A DNA stretch of 64,000 nucleotides from Phytophthora quininea. Its lineage: Eukaryota; Oomycota; Peronosporomycetes; Peronosporales; Peronosporaceae. Of the stretch, positions 10,850-22,200 are shown in pieces. The translations under genes and the position numbers were made by a program. The number at the start of each line of letters is the position of its first letter. The stretch's first letter is position 1. The DNA lies in the NCBI GenBank assembly GCA_011947345.1, contig JAAVTG010000646.1:1-64000 (forward strand), in the 5' to 3' direction. The notes under the pieces are model-generated. The model saw only the letters and a program-made list of their open reading frames with translations, made no database searches and was not told the origin of the DNA.

Positions 10850-12235
10850 CTAGAGGATGGCCGTGATGTAGTCGCCCAGGCCGATGGCCGCCGCGAGCAG
10901 CAACCCTTTGCGCCGCGTGCTGCGCTTCTCCTGCCTGCGCTCGTAGAAGGTGAACCTGCGGGCCCAGCGAATTAGCACGCAACCGTAACACGAGCAAACA
11001 ATGCGCGCTGCGCACCTCTCGTCGTAGAAGCCCTTGGCGTAGACTGCAAGCAGGTTGTATAGCTCTGGGAGCTCAGCCTTCTGTTACGCAGCAAGAATTA
11101 CAGAGCTAGTTAGTGCCGAGGTTTGTATGCGATATCGCCCTTCAGGAGAAACAGACCTGCGAGTCCTCGAACAGCTCCCAGTCGCACGTCTTCCGCTCCT
11201 CGTCCAGCTTGTTGGCGAAGTGGAAGACGCAGCGCACCTTCTCCGGAATTTTGGACTTCCAGTCCTCCTCGGACAGACTCTTGGCAAAAAGCTTGTCGTG
11301 CTTCTTGGGCAGGTTATCGACCTAATTTCAGATAACTAGATGGTTAGAAAAGAAGACCATCACCCCTCATTCAAGACACGTACATGCGCGGCAAAACCTC
11401 CGTCATGACAACCTTCTGCGTGGCAATCATCGAGTCCAAAATGAGCTTCGACTCGGACTCGTTGACGATGCCGTCGCCATCCGTGTCGTACACGTGAAAT
11501 TGGCCTGGCCAGGGGCGAAACATTAGGCACAACAATAACAACACACGAGTACGGAAGCATCGTACTCTTGAGCCACTTTGGGCCGTTCCCCTGTGACGAC
11601 CTGTAGCAGCTTTTCCACCTCGGCAACCTGAATTTTGCCTACGAAGCAGGATAATCACCACGGCTTGATAAGAAGACGCCCTCATCGCCACCCACGCAAA
11701 CAAACTAACCGCACCATCCTTGTCCTTGTCTAGTTGCTCGAAGCTGCCTGCCGCCTGCGTGCACATATGTCTCGACATTTTCACCTTAATTGCTTCAAGG
11801 AAGGCCTCAGCCTGCGGACTGTTTAAATCGCTCTCCCCATGGGACCGATCTTGTCGCAGCCCAGGAAGGCCTCGTCCTCCTGCTGCCGCAGGAACTCCCC
11901 GCCTCTTTCATCAAGGTGGCGAACGCATTCTGGTCCAGCTGGGGATCGCTGGCACTGGTCGAAGTGCAGGCCCTGTCCACCCACTGTCGCCACACGTCCT
12001 GCTCCTTTAGGCGTCGAGGCGCTGGGTGTTGCGGGATCCTGGCCATTAATGTCTGCACGGTCTGGATGCTGCGCAGCTCCGGCAGTTCCTCTTGACGTCC
12101 ATTGCAACAAGAGTAAGCGACCACACACATACACACTCAGGTGTGTCCTAAACTGGTAGGAGACCTACCGACAGCCTGCTGCTGGAACAGACGCCGCAGA
12201 CGCGAGCGCGCCGGCGCTGTCGACATGCGCCTCAT
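10850..12235 (-). CDS. EF-hand calcium-binding protein with C-terminal hydrophobic segment
   Basis: The ATG is at 12235 (MRRMSTAPARSRLRRLFQQQ) and the stop at 10850-10852. Exons can be followed across introns of about 60-80 bp (12091-12168, 11639-11709, 11505-11565 and two or three more). One EF-hand loop is partly visible as LDKDKDGA before an intron. A complete one is YDTDGDGIVNESESKL near 11470. The C-terminal exons give FYERRQEKRSTRRKG then LLLAAAIGLGDYITAIL, a basic stretch before a hydrophobic end. Frame changes occur near 11870 and 11838 (both in gggg runs), and the splice phase does not match at two joints, again pointing to missing bases. The arginine-rich N-terminus could be a mitochondrial presequence. 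Likely a calcium-regulated protein of about 300 residues; partners unknown. Confidence 0.6.
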
Positions 12236-12286
12236 CTGTCCACAAATTTGGTGTGACCAGGACCCCACGATAAGTACGAAATTGAC

Positions 12287-12871
12287 ATGAGGCTCTCCGC
12301 TCGTACCTGGAGCTCGCTGGCGTCGAGAGACCGCGGCCTCTTTCGCGTGGAAGGAGAACTCACCAAGGTGCCGATGCGTCCGTGGCCTCAATTTCTAATC
12401 GCAATGAACTAAAGCGCACTGCTATTGCTCGGACAGCTCGCCCCAGGCTCGATCCCTGCGGTGGGCGTCGAGGCGCAGGTGACGCACTGCTTCTCACTCG
12501 AGGACACGCGAGCCTTCGCGCGGCTATCTGGAGACACCAACCCGCTGCACGTGGACGCCGATTTTGCACTAAAGCGCGCGACCGAGAGCCGTCCCGTGGT
12601 GCAGGGCCTGCTGTCTGCCAGCCTGTTCGCCACCATTTTCGGCCGCACGGTGCCGGGCGCCGTCTACGTCAAGCAGGACCTGCGATGGAGGGCGCCGCTG
12701 CTCGTGGACGAGCACGTCACGGCTCGCATCTGTGTGCGGCGCGTGCGCAGGCGCTTCGTTGAGTGCGAGACCGTGTGCACCAAAGCAGGCGACGGCATCG
12801 TCGTTGTCGACGGCAGCGCCACACTGTTGTTGCCGTCGCCCAAGCAAGCAGCTTCAGGCCGCCAGCTCTAA
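12287..12871 (+). CDS. MaoC/hotdog-fold dehydratase, probably mitochondrial (HTD2-like)
   Basis: Predicted (R)-specific hydroxyacyl-thioester dehydratase. The conserved region is at 12430-12871: CFSLEDTRAFARLSGDTNPLHVD, whose SGDxNPLHxD is the family's catalytic Asp/His motif, then VVQGLLSASLFATIFG and VYVKQDLRWRAPLLV. There is no ATG in the main frame downstream of a TAA at 12410. The ATG at 12287 in the same frame gives MRLSARTWSSLASRDRG, a good mitochondrial presequence. An intron between about 12369 (AAG/GTGCC) and 12414 (CTAAAG) would remove the stop, but it is not a multiple of three, so one base is unaccounted for. By family it would act in mitochondrial type II fatty acid synthesis or on enoyl-CoA. 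It is divergent from the EF-hand gene, about 50 bp apart. Confidence 0.65.
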
Positions 12872-12998
12872 ACGCAGGACAAAAAGGTTGGGCGTTCGTC
12901 CTGGTTAGTTGATACACAAGACACTCCCTTCATTTCGGCACTCTCTTCTTCCGCATTTCCTCTTCCTCGTGCGTTTTTAGTTCATTTGCTGTTGGAAC

Positions 12999-13623
12999 CT
13001 ACTGGCTCGTGGTCTTGTTGGGCGACTCCCGCCACACCGTCTTGACGCACTCGGTGATACCCGGACCTTCGAGGTTGACGCGCAGCAGGCCCAGGAACAT
13101 GAGCGACGTGGCGCCCAGCCAGCCCAGGCGCGCCAGCGTGTTGAGGTTCCCCTTGGGCACGTAGTCCGAGATGACGTTGTTCATGCCGATGTGGGCATGC
13201 ACGGGGAGAAACACACCCAGCGCTAGGTCCACAGGAAGCGTCAGCGGCGACGGACTCACGGCGATGGCCACAGGGATGGACACCATGAGCGCGGCGCTCG
13301 TCAAGTGCTGCAGCTTGACGGACCACACGTGGTTGTCGGCTGGACGAAAAGAGCCGCAGGTCAGTCAGTACGACACAGGAGGCTTCTAGAGCGCCCACGC
13401 ACCTTCCACGATGCCAGCGATCCCCGTGAGCTCCTTGTTCTCCGTGTACTTGGTGGGGGCGCCTGAGACAAAGAGAGGAGTTTAGCACTGTAGGTACGTA
13501 GGAGGGGCCAACCTGGGAGGGAGGCTACGCACTCTTGCGGAAGTGGCGGACGCCCGAGGCGGGGCGAGGAGCCGTGCGCTTGGCCACGGCGGTGCCGGAT
13601 CGCATCAGGCTGCAGTGCATCAT
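12999..13623 (-). CDS. Succinate dehydrogenase membrane anchor subunit (SDH4/CybS)
   Basis: Anchors complex II in the inner mitochondrial membrane and helps bind ubiquinone and heme. The ATG at 13623 begins a presequence (MMHCSLMRSGTAVAKRTAP). The exons are 13533-13623, 13403-13462 and 12999-13339, with introns of 70 and 63 bp that splice in frame. The mature part has three hydrophobic helices and the family motif HAHIGMNNVISDYV, containing the heme-ligand histidine region and the DY quinone-site pair. The end is WRESPNKTTSQ. Length, about 163 residues, is normal. It shares a promoter of about 120 bp with the divergent RCC1 gene at 13747. Confidence 0.85.
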
Positions 13624-13670
13624 CGCTTGCTCGGCTGTGGTCGCTTTCGGAAGTGCGACCGCCACAAACC

Positions 13671-13712
13671 CCACAATTGTGGCTTCCGGGACTACAATAC
13701 TTGTAGTCCCGG
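13671..13712. promoter_or_regulatory. Palindrome and hairpin in a bidirectional promoter
   Basis: Between the divergent start codons at 13623 and 13747 lie a perfect 12-bp palindrome, ccacaattgtgg (13671-13682), and a perfect inverted repeat with 12-bp arms, ccgggactacaa/ttgtagtcccgg (13686-13697 and 13701-13712), around a 3-base loop. Their position midway between two genes suggests protein-binding sites or a structured 5' leader. The function is inference. Confidence 0.5.
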
Positions 13713-13746
13713 GAGCCATAAAACAGGCGTTCAACTTGAAAAATCG

Positions 13747-16118
13747 ATGAGCGCCTTCGAGTGGCACGATGCGCTGGTGGTGAGCGCCACGTTCCTGCGC
13801 GCGGTGTTCGGCGGGTCGTCGGCCGTGTACTCTCTGCGACTGGGACAGCCCTGTTCGTCGGCGGTGGTGGTGCATCTGCTGCTGCCCAGCGACGCCATCG
13901 GCTCGGTACGCCTTTCGTCCGACCGCATCTGCTTCACGCCCGACAACTTTTGCGCCCCGCAGCTGGTGCGCGTGGACGCCCTGGACAACCGCACGCAGTG
14001 GAGCGTCATCACCCACCGCCTCTTCAGCCTCGACAGGAACTACGACCGCGCAGTGGCGCCCAACATCGTGGTGCAGACTGAAGCCACACTGGCCGAGTGT
14101 CCGCTGCTGACGTTTGGCGGGCTCGTGACCAAGCACAGAACCACAGCAAAGGGCCTGCAGCAAGCAGCCAGACTAGATATCCAGGCAGCTCTCCCCGAAG
14201 AGACCAGCAGCGATCCCACGGAAGCGGCCTCGCAAGACGCGTCGTGGTGTGTCAGCCACATGGCCTGCGGGTCCCAATTCTCAGTCGCCGCTGTGGCGCG
14301 ACCAAAGGGGAATGTGCTGCTGTCGTGGGGATCAACACGAACGGAGAACTGGGCAACGGGACGATGACGTCGTCTCCAACCCCACAGCAAGTGATCACGT
14401 TCCCAATGCGGTTTCAGCGAGAACTCCTCGCCATCTCGCATGTGTCTTGCGGTAAGCACCACGCGGCGGTCATCACCGGGCAGGCTCGATTGTTTACCTG
14501 GGGCTGCAACAAGTTTGGGCAGCTTGGGCTCGGGGACTTCGCTTCACGCACCCGGCCACACGAGGTCCACTTCGCGCTCGCTACGCTCAGCTCCCACCGA
14601 CGCGCTTTGCGAGTAATGCACACGGTGCAGCGCGGCGGAAACAACGTCACTCACGTAGCTTGTGGAGCAGCCCACACACTGTTCGTTACGCACCAGCAGC
14701 AAATTCTTGGAATGGGCTGCAACCAAGCGGGCCAACTGGGCTTGGGCCACCGTCTGCAGCAGCGCAAGGGGTGGCGTAGCTGCACTCCCATCGCAGTGGA
14801 GTCTCTGCGCGACCAGAGCATTCTCGACCTCGCTGCGGGTCAGAATCACAGCGCCTGTGTTCTAAGCAGCGGAGATGTGTATACGTGGGGCTGTGGAGAC
14901 GACGGACGACTAGGAAATGACAAACTCGGTGAGGGTGTGCCAACCCCGATGCTCGTAGCCTCATTACGTGAGGCAGCCGTCCGTGCGCGGGCTGTTCGCT
15001 GCGGTGCTAGGCACATGGCAGTTCTCTCAGACAGTGACTTGGTGTATATCTGGGGTGCTAATGACTTTGGGCAGCTCGGCTCTAAGGACAAGAAGCCGCG
15101 GTCACGGCCATACTTGCTGGCTACATCATCACTTGTTGCAGAGGGCGTAGTTGACATCGCTCTGGGTGAATTCCATAGTACATGTATGACTCTGACCGGA
15201 AGAGCCTACACGTGGGGTCTGAATCTTCGGCACGACAGCGCGCTTGTTGGCTCTCATGACTCGCCGCAGTGGGTGGGGCTTCCCGAGGAAGAGCGAGTGA
15301 GAAAGATCTCTTGTGGGTGGGCCCATAGCAATGTCATTACGCACGTCGCCGCCGACGAGGCGAGTGCATTGGGCCAAGGAACCAACTTTGACAGGAAAAT
15401 GGAGCGAGAGCGACTTCTTCAGCGCAAGGACGAGGTGGAACGCTGGCGAGCATTTGTCGCGACCACTGTGTCGCCAACCACCAGAGTTGATTCAAGAGAT
15501 TTAAGCCGGGCAGTGAAGGAAAAGGACAAGCTTTCGCCCGGGAGCCCGAGCACTACAGAGCGATTTGGGGCCGACGGTACGCCCAAGAAACTTGCTGCAA
15601 AGTTTGTAGATAAAGACACGAAGAAGAGGGGCGCCTACAAGACAAACACACAAGCAAAGCGAAGAGAGGGCACCCTGGAACACCCCTCACTTCAACTGAA
15701 AGGGATATTTTATCGGAACGAGCTGCACCCACCAGAATTGCCACCTGCCTCAGTCGTCTCTCCGTTGTGGGCATCTCCTCACAGAAGGCTCTGGGACGCT
15801 ACCACAGCAGCAGCGGAGGTGCCACATCCTGGCGCCTCCCATTCAACACCATTCCAGTCAAGTCAAACAGGAAGTGGTATGCTCAAGCCAAGCATACTTG
15901 AGAACCGAATGCCAAACACAACCGACAAGAGCGATAGCTGTATCCGTGACAGTGCTTATAGCTCCTCGAAGTTCATCGTGGGTGCCCCGGCTTTCAAGCG
16001 TACTGTGGCTCCATCTCTGCGAAACCAAATCGAGGTGGTGGAAGCGTTGATGCATCGACCCTCGTATTCTATCGCCCAAAGTGCGATCGCCTCAGCTCGC
16101 CCCCGCGAGTCGTATTGA
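13747..16118 (+). CDS. RCC1-repeat protein
   Basis: The ATG is at 13747 and the stop at 16116-16118, about 790 residues. After an N-terminal domain of about 120 residues that I do not recognise come five or more RCC1 blades. Each has the signature G-x-N-x-x-G-Q-L-G: INTNGELGNGT, GCNKFGQLGLGD, GCNQAGQLGLGH, GCGDDGRLGND and GANDFGQLGSKD, with the alternate CGxxH motifs CGKHHAAVIT and CGARHMAVLS. A poorly conserved basic C-terminus of about 250 residues follows. RCC1 propellers serve in nucleotide exchange on small GTPases or as protein-binding scaffolds; the sequence does not say which. A single frame change near 14325 lies in gggg within a blade and is probably a read error. No intron is seen. 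Confidence 0.8.
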
Positions 16119-16205
16119 GCAACTTGCTGTCTTCGTGAGCTAAATGTTTTGTAACGAACCGATCAAACCGTTGGCGACCCTCGACGTCACACGCCGCAGA
16201 TCAAG

Positions 16206-19200
16206 ATGGCGGAGTCGTACCGCACGAAGGGATCAGCGTTAAGCTCGGCCAAGGCGATCTATGGCGCGAAAGAGAAGGCGACCCGCCTAACAGCGTCTAA
16301 GAACCAACAGACGCCAGAAACACCGTTGTTACCAAGAATCGATCGACGCGGAGAAGCGCCGTCAAAACCCCATGTCTCTCACGCGCAGAGGAATGGGGTT
16401 TGCCAATCTCGCTCCCACCACAACGTCCATCGAGTAAAGAGAACGAAGACTCTTCGCCGACGTACCATGGTGACGAGTTGGTTGGTCCTTCTGCGAAAGC
16501 AGCGTGGTGCACCCCACGAGCACCGGATATCGCTACAGGATCGCACATTGCTTCCTTCTTTGGTGCTCCAGAAGAAGGCGATGAATGTGATGAGAGCACG
16601 GCTGGAGCACCAACTCCACTTCGGCTCCAGTCTGTCGAAGATAGCATCAACGCGAACGAAGAACGCTATCGTGTTGACATGGAGCAGCTCTCAGCCAACA
16701 ACGACAAGTTCATGGAGATTACAACGTCCGCAAACCAGCACCTGGAGTACATGCACAGCCAGTTGCCATGCATCGCTGAAACTTTTGTGGAAACTGCGTA
16801 CGTGTATGCGTAGTTGTCGCTACATTTATGTTGGCCTGGCTAACAGCACGAATATGTTGTTCAGCAATGCTTTACAGAACCTTTCGGCTGACATCGAAAC
16901 GCTGCACCAGCAGCACGAGATCGCTAAGCAAGACATGTACGACTACTCTTTCTGGTAGGGGAACCCTTGACTCTGGTGCTGACGGGCAGATTATGGTACT
17001 TTCGCATACCTAGGTGCGACCGATTTGACGTCGCAGTGACCAATAACGCCGAAGAAATGGTAGCCCTGTCAGCATCACATGCTAACGATCGAGCCAAATT
17101 ACTCGAAACTCACGAGCGTGAGCTTTTCGATGCAAAGTCAATGTTTCGTGAGAAGGTTGCAGATTTGGAAGAAAAATACCGCGATATAGAAAAAGCTTAC
17201 ATGGACGAGTTAATGGATCTCCGACAAACGTCTGCATTGAAGTTACAGGAGCTTCAAGAAAAAGTCGCTCTGAGAAGGAGGCCGCACAAACAACAATCGA
17301 GCAGCTTAAAAGAAAGGCCAACGATCAACTCGAGGAGTTGCAAACTCGCACACAATCAGAGTACAAGGAGTTCAAAGAACATTCGCAAGCTGAATACGCA
17401 GCCCTTAAGCAGACCTCGTCGGAAGAGCTATCTGCAGTGCATGACACTCTGACTATGGAGATCACAGCGCTCAAAAGAGCTCGGCTGCGGAGCTCGCAGC
17501 CCTGACCGACAACTTCGAACAGGAACTACATATGCTCCGAGAACAGCACGATGAAGCTTTGCACAGCCTCAAGGCCGAGTACCTGAAAGAACATGTGGAT
17601 CTGGAAGAACGAGCTGCCCAAAAAATGCGCGGTTGGAAATGTTTGCAATTGACCAGTCTACTCAGATGGAAGCCCGCCGGTGTCGAGAAACAAAGTCCCT
17701 TCGTGACGCTCTTCAAACCATGCAGACAGACTATTCTAGTCAAATTCGAAGTCTCCACCACCGCTACACATCGCAGTTTGAGGCTTTCAAAGCGACGTCA
17801 GAGAGTGAGAAGGTCTCGCTGCTAAAAGCTCACACTACAGAAACGGAACGCATACGAGAAGCAGCAGCTTTGCAGCTGTCACAAATAATAACATCCCGCG
17901 ACGACGTATTGCGCTCTGCGGCCGAAACGCATTCTGCCGAAATGGCTCGGGCCACAGAGGAAGCTATTCTGTCAAAAAATGCTTTGGTTGCGAAGTACGA
18001 GGCAGACATGGCCTCTCGCCAAAATAAACTGAAACGCGAGCTGGATGAATTGGTCTTGCAGTACGAAGCCGAACTTGACGCGGTAAGACGAGCGAATGCA
18101 AGCGAGCATGAAAACACTGTCAATTTACACGAAGCACAGATCGCTCAGCTACGTGAAGCTCACGCAGCCAAAGTATTAGCTCTGGAGATGACCATTCGAG
18201 AGAAATCCAAGCAGGCACAAGAAAGTATACGCGATAAAGACTTGGAGCTGAAAGAGAGGCAAGAGCGCATCGAGTCGTTGGAGACTAGCGAATGCTCTCT
18301 AAGGGAGTTCCATGTGCAATTCGCCGAGCGATCTCAAGAATTAATTGAGCAGAAGAATATGGCTATGAGCGAGTTGGACAATGAGATTTGGCGTCTCAGC
18401 CAATCCAATCAAGAAAAGGATAGTTTACTGGAAAGCACCAACCGAGAGTTGAAAGCAGCTACTGAAGACCTTCAGGTCAAGGCAAATACCATTTTGGAGT
18501 TGACGTTTGTAATCAAAAGCCGCGACGACGAGATTGACAAACTGCGCAATGCTTTGCTGGATACGGTTCAAACTGTAAACACAAAGACTGAAATCCTGGA
18601 ACTCACTACAGAGACATTATCTTCTAAGGCCAAGGAGTTGGAGGCGGCACAAAAAGCTTTGCGTTTGGAATCTGGGAGGCTATCAATGGTTGAGCAGTCG
18701 ATGCACCAGAAAGAAGGACTTCTTGAAGACACAGAGTTAAAGATGGAGAGCATGCGACTTAACATGGAGAACATGAGACTCGAGCTGAAACGAATGCAGA
18801 TGGACATGAAATTGCAGTTGGAACACACTGAGGGAGAAATCGAGTTGAAAAACGGAGAGATCCGTCGGCTGCACGGGGCCCACAGTGATTTCAAGCAGAA
18901 AAACGACTTTTTCCGGCAAACCATCGAAAGGCTGGAGAAGTCGCTTTCATTTGCACAGGGTCAAGGAGAAGAAGCCCAGCGTCGAATTGATCTCCTAAAA
19001 CTGGAAGGCGTACATGCAGCCGACGAGATGAAAACCCTGCGCGACCAGTTGCTGGCCAGAGAACATGATCTCACGATTACAACGAGAGAGAGCCAGGCAG
19101 TCTCCTCGGAATTGCAGCGGCTGAAGATCGAGTTCAACAATTTGGCGCATCTCGCACAATTGCAGCGTGAAAAAATCGAGCTTCACACAATGCATGCAGA

Positions 19201-22200
19201 GGAGGTTCGAAGCCATGGCCAGCAGCAACTACGGAAGATCATGGCAGACAAGGATGAGCGAATGCGGTCTGAGAAGAACTTACTCATGCTAGAACTCTCA
19301 TCAGCAAAGGACACGCTTCGTCATCTTGAAGACGTTAAAGAACAATTAAGGAGCAGCACTCGAACGGTTGAGGTCTTGTCCAGCGAAAAGAGGCTCCTGG
19401 AAGTTGAAATCCTAGATCTGAATGACTCGTTGAGGAAATACGAGAACACGGAACGATCGCTTCATGGAGCTGAGGAGACTATTAAATTGAACGCGGAGGC
19501 TCTGGAGGACAAAATGCAACTACTCCAGGAGCTTGACGACGAGCTCCAAAAGACCAAAGAGGACTCGATCCACAGCTTCAATGTGTCCCGCATGGAGATT
19601 GAGGACTCGCTAAGCAGCACGTATGCGATTATGTGCAGCAGAGACGAGGCGATTCTTCGCACTGATCAACTGAAGTCAAGTATTTCTAACCTTCGTGAGG
19701 AAAAAGAACAGGAAAAAGAGAGATCGTAACCCGGGCTGACAATCTTCAAGAGAAGCTAGCTGGAATGCGGGCAGAGGGGGCTCGGGCTGCAAATAATCTG
19801 AATGAGCTACAGCACGCTCTCAACGAAAAGAAAAAGGAGGTGACGTATCTGCAGGAAAATCTGGCGAGACAAACAGTTGAAACTCGGCATGTGAAAACTT
19901 CCTTGGACTCCCTACTTAAGTCGAACGAAGCGCTTCAAAGGAACCTAGAAAATGTAAGCCATCAGCGCGAACAGGAGACCCAAGCATTCCAGGATTCGGT
20001 CTGTTGGTTGGAGCAAAGCCTTGGAGGTAAAGTAACAGAATGTGAAGCACTGCAAAAGGCAGTGGAAGTCCAGCGCCAGGAACATCGTCAACTACTTGAT
20101 GATCTAAGATCGAATCACGACAGCCACGCGACCCAACTAATCGCTGACTATCACAATCAAATCGCACAGTTGTCTGAAGACAGCCGGAACCAAGTGACTC
20201 AATTGACGGAGGATCACCGCAGACACCTCACCCAGCTAACAGGGGATCATCGCTCTCAAGTTGCCCGGTTGACTGAAGACCATCGTAGGCAGATTGCCCG
20301 TTTGGCAGAAGATCACCGAGTTCAGGTCGCACAGTTGACGGACGAACGGTCTAAACTGGCGACAGAAATCACTCAACTGAAGGTAGAGCACCTCGCCCAG
20401 CTTGTTCAGCTGACTGGGGACCGTGATAACCAAGTTGATAAACTAACAGAAGATCTTCGATCCCAAGTTTCCCAGATAGTGGAAGGACATCGTAATACAA
20501 TTACTCGACTGGAAGAAGCACACCGCCGCGAAATCGAAAAGCAGGAAGAGAGCCATCGTACCCAAAATGCGCGTCTAGAGGAAGTCCATATCACCCAAGT
20601 TTGCGAAATGGAAGAGTACCATCGCAACGAAATTGCTCGGCTGGAAGAAGATGGCAAAAACCAAGTGGATCACTTGAAAAGCGGTCGCGACAGCGAAGTT
20701 TCGTGGCTGAAAGAGAATCATCACATCGAAGTGGCCAAGCTGACGAGCGCCCATCAAAGTGAAATTGCTCAGCTGAAAGATCACTACAGCAGCGAAATAA
20801 CACGTTTGGGCGAAGAGAGACAAGACGAGGCTACACGAATGTCGGAGCGGCATCGTTGTGAAGTTGCGCGCTTAGCTGACGAGCATTGCAGTGATATCAC
20901 GCAGCTGACTGCTGAGCACAAGGCTGAAGTATCTCTGTTGACGGAGGAGCACCGCAATGAAGTTGAACGTTTAAGCGAAAGCTATCAAAGGAAATCGACC
21001 AACTGAAGGACGATCACCTTGGAGAACTTGCGCGCCTGGCTAAGAACTATCAACTAAAGACTGCTCATCTCAACGAAAGTCATCAAGATGAGCTCACACG
21101 TTTAACACGCGATTATACCTCTCAACTTGCTCAGCAAGAGGGCGTTCATCAAAACAGCATTACGAAAATCGAGGAAGACCACAGTCGCGAAGTTAATCAG
21201 CTGATCGAAGCTCATCGGAGCTACATGGACCAATTGAGAGTGGAGCAGTTCGATGGATTTGTCCTCCCCGCGCTGAATACGAGGGCAAACTCACAGAGAT
21301 CGACACAACTTTTGCCGAAGTGAGTAACAACGAGCGCTTTGTTTTCCAATCGGTGAACAGGAAGGACCAGTATCTGCAAAGCCAGCACCAGAGCCCTGCT
21401 CTAGGACAACAACAGGGTTTACTACAACACGCTGCAAGCGAACGAATCCACGTAGTTTGCACGCACGCGCTTGAGCTTGTGACGCTTCAAGTGATCCATC
21501 AACATGAAATTGCCTCGTTAGAGGAGCACGCTACCGAGTCTAAGGAGGCCTACAGCAGACAGCTTGCCGAACTTCGTTCTCAAATTTCTCGATCGCAAGA
21601 GGAGCATGCCCAAATGATTCAGACTACGGTAACACGGCAGTCAGCAGACACGGATGAACACGCTCTGAAGGCGTCCACAAAGCCGGTCGATGATCAAGCT
21701 GCTGATTTCGATCAAGCGATGGAGCTGGTCGAGACGACGAAAGCTAGACACTCAAACGAGCAGTTCATTACTCTAATTCGGCAGCAACTGGGGATCCACA
21801 TGATGGAGGTTCATCGTATTGACCTAAACGGCCTTGATGAATTTGTTTTACGCGACGAGAACGACTTGCTCGCGTGCTTAAAATGTTTCTTCGCAATGCT
21901 ATGCTGCCATGGCGCTACTAAATCAACCCACGAAGGTGCGGGGGCTATCACAAGCGTTGACAGCGTTCGTAGCCGCTTGGAGGAGTACGATCGCATAGCC
22001 GCAGTGTTGGAGCCCACAGGCAACACCAACACGTCAATAAGCATATCTCTTTCCAAAAGAGTCGGTGCACTCAAGGTCGAACTTGCCCGGATAAGCGATT
22101 CCGTAAGTCGGCTCTTTGTTTCCCGTCGCAAGACGGTGTTAATGCCGATGACGGTACTACAGATTCATGGGTGGAGCTGCTGATACACCTTGGTGGCCTT

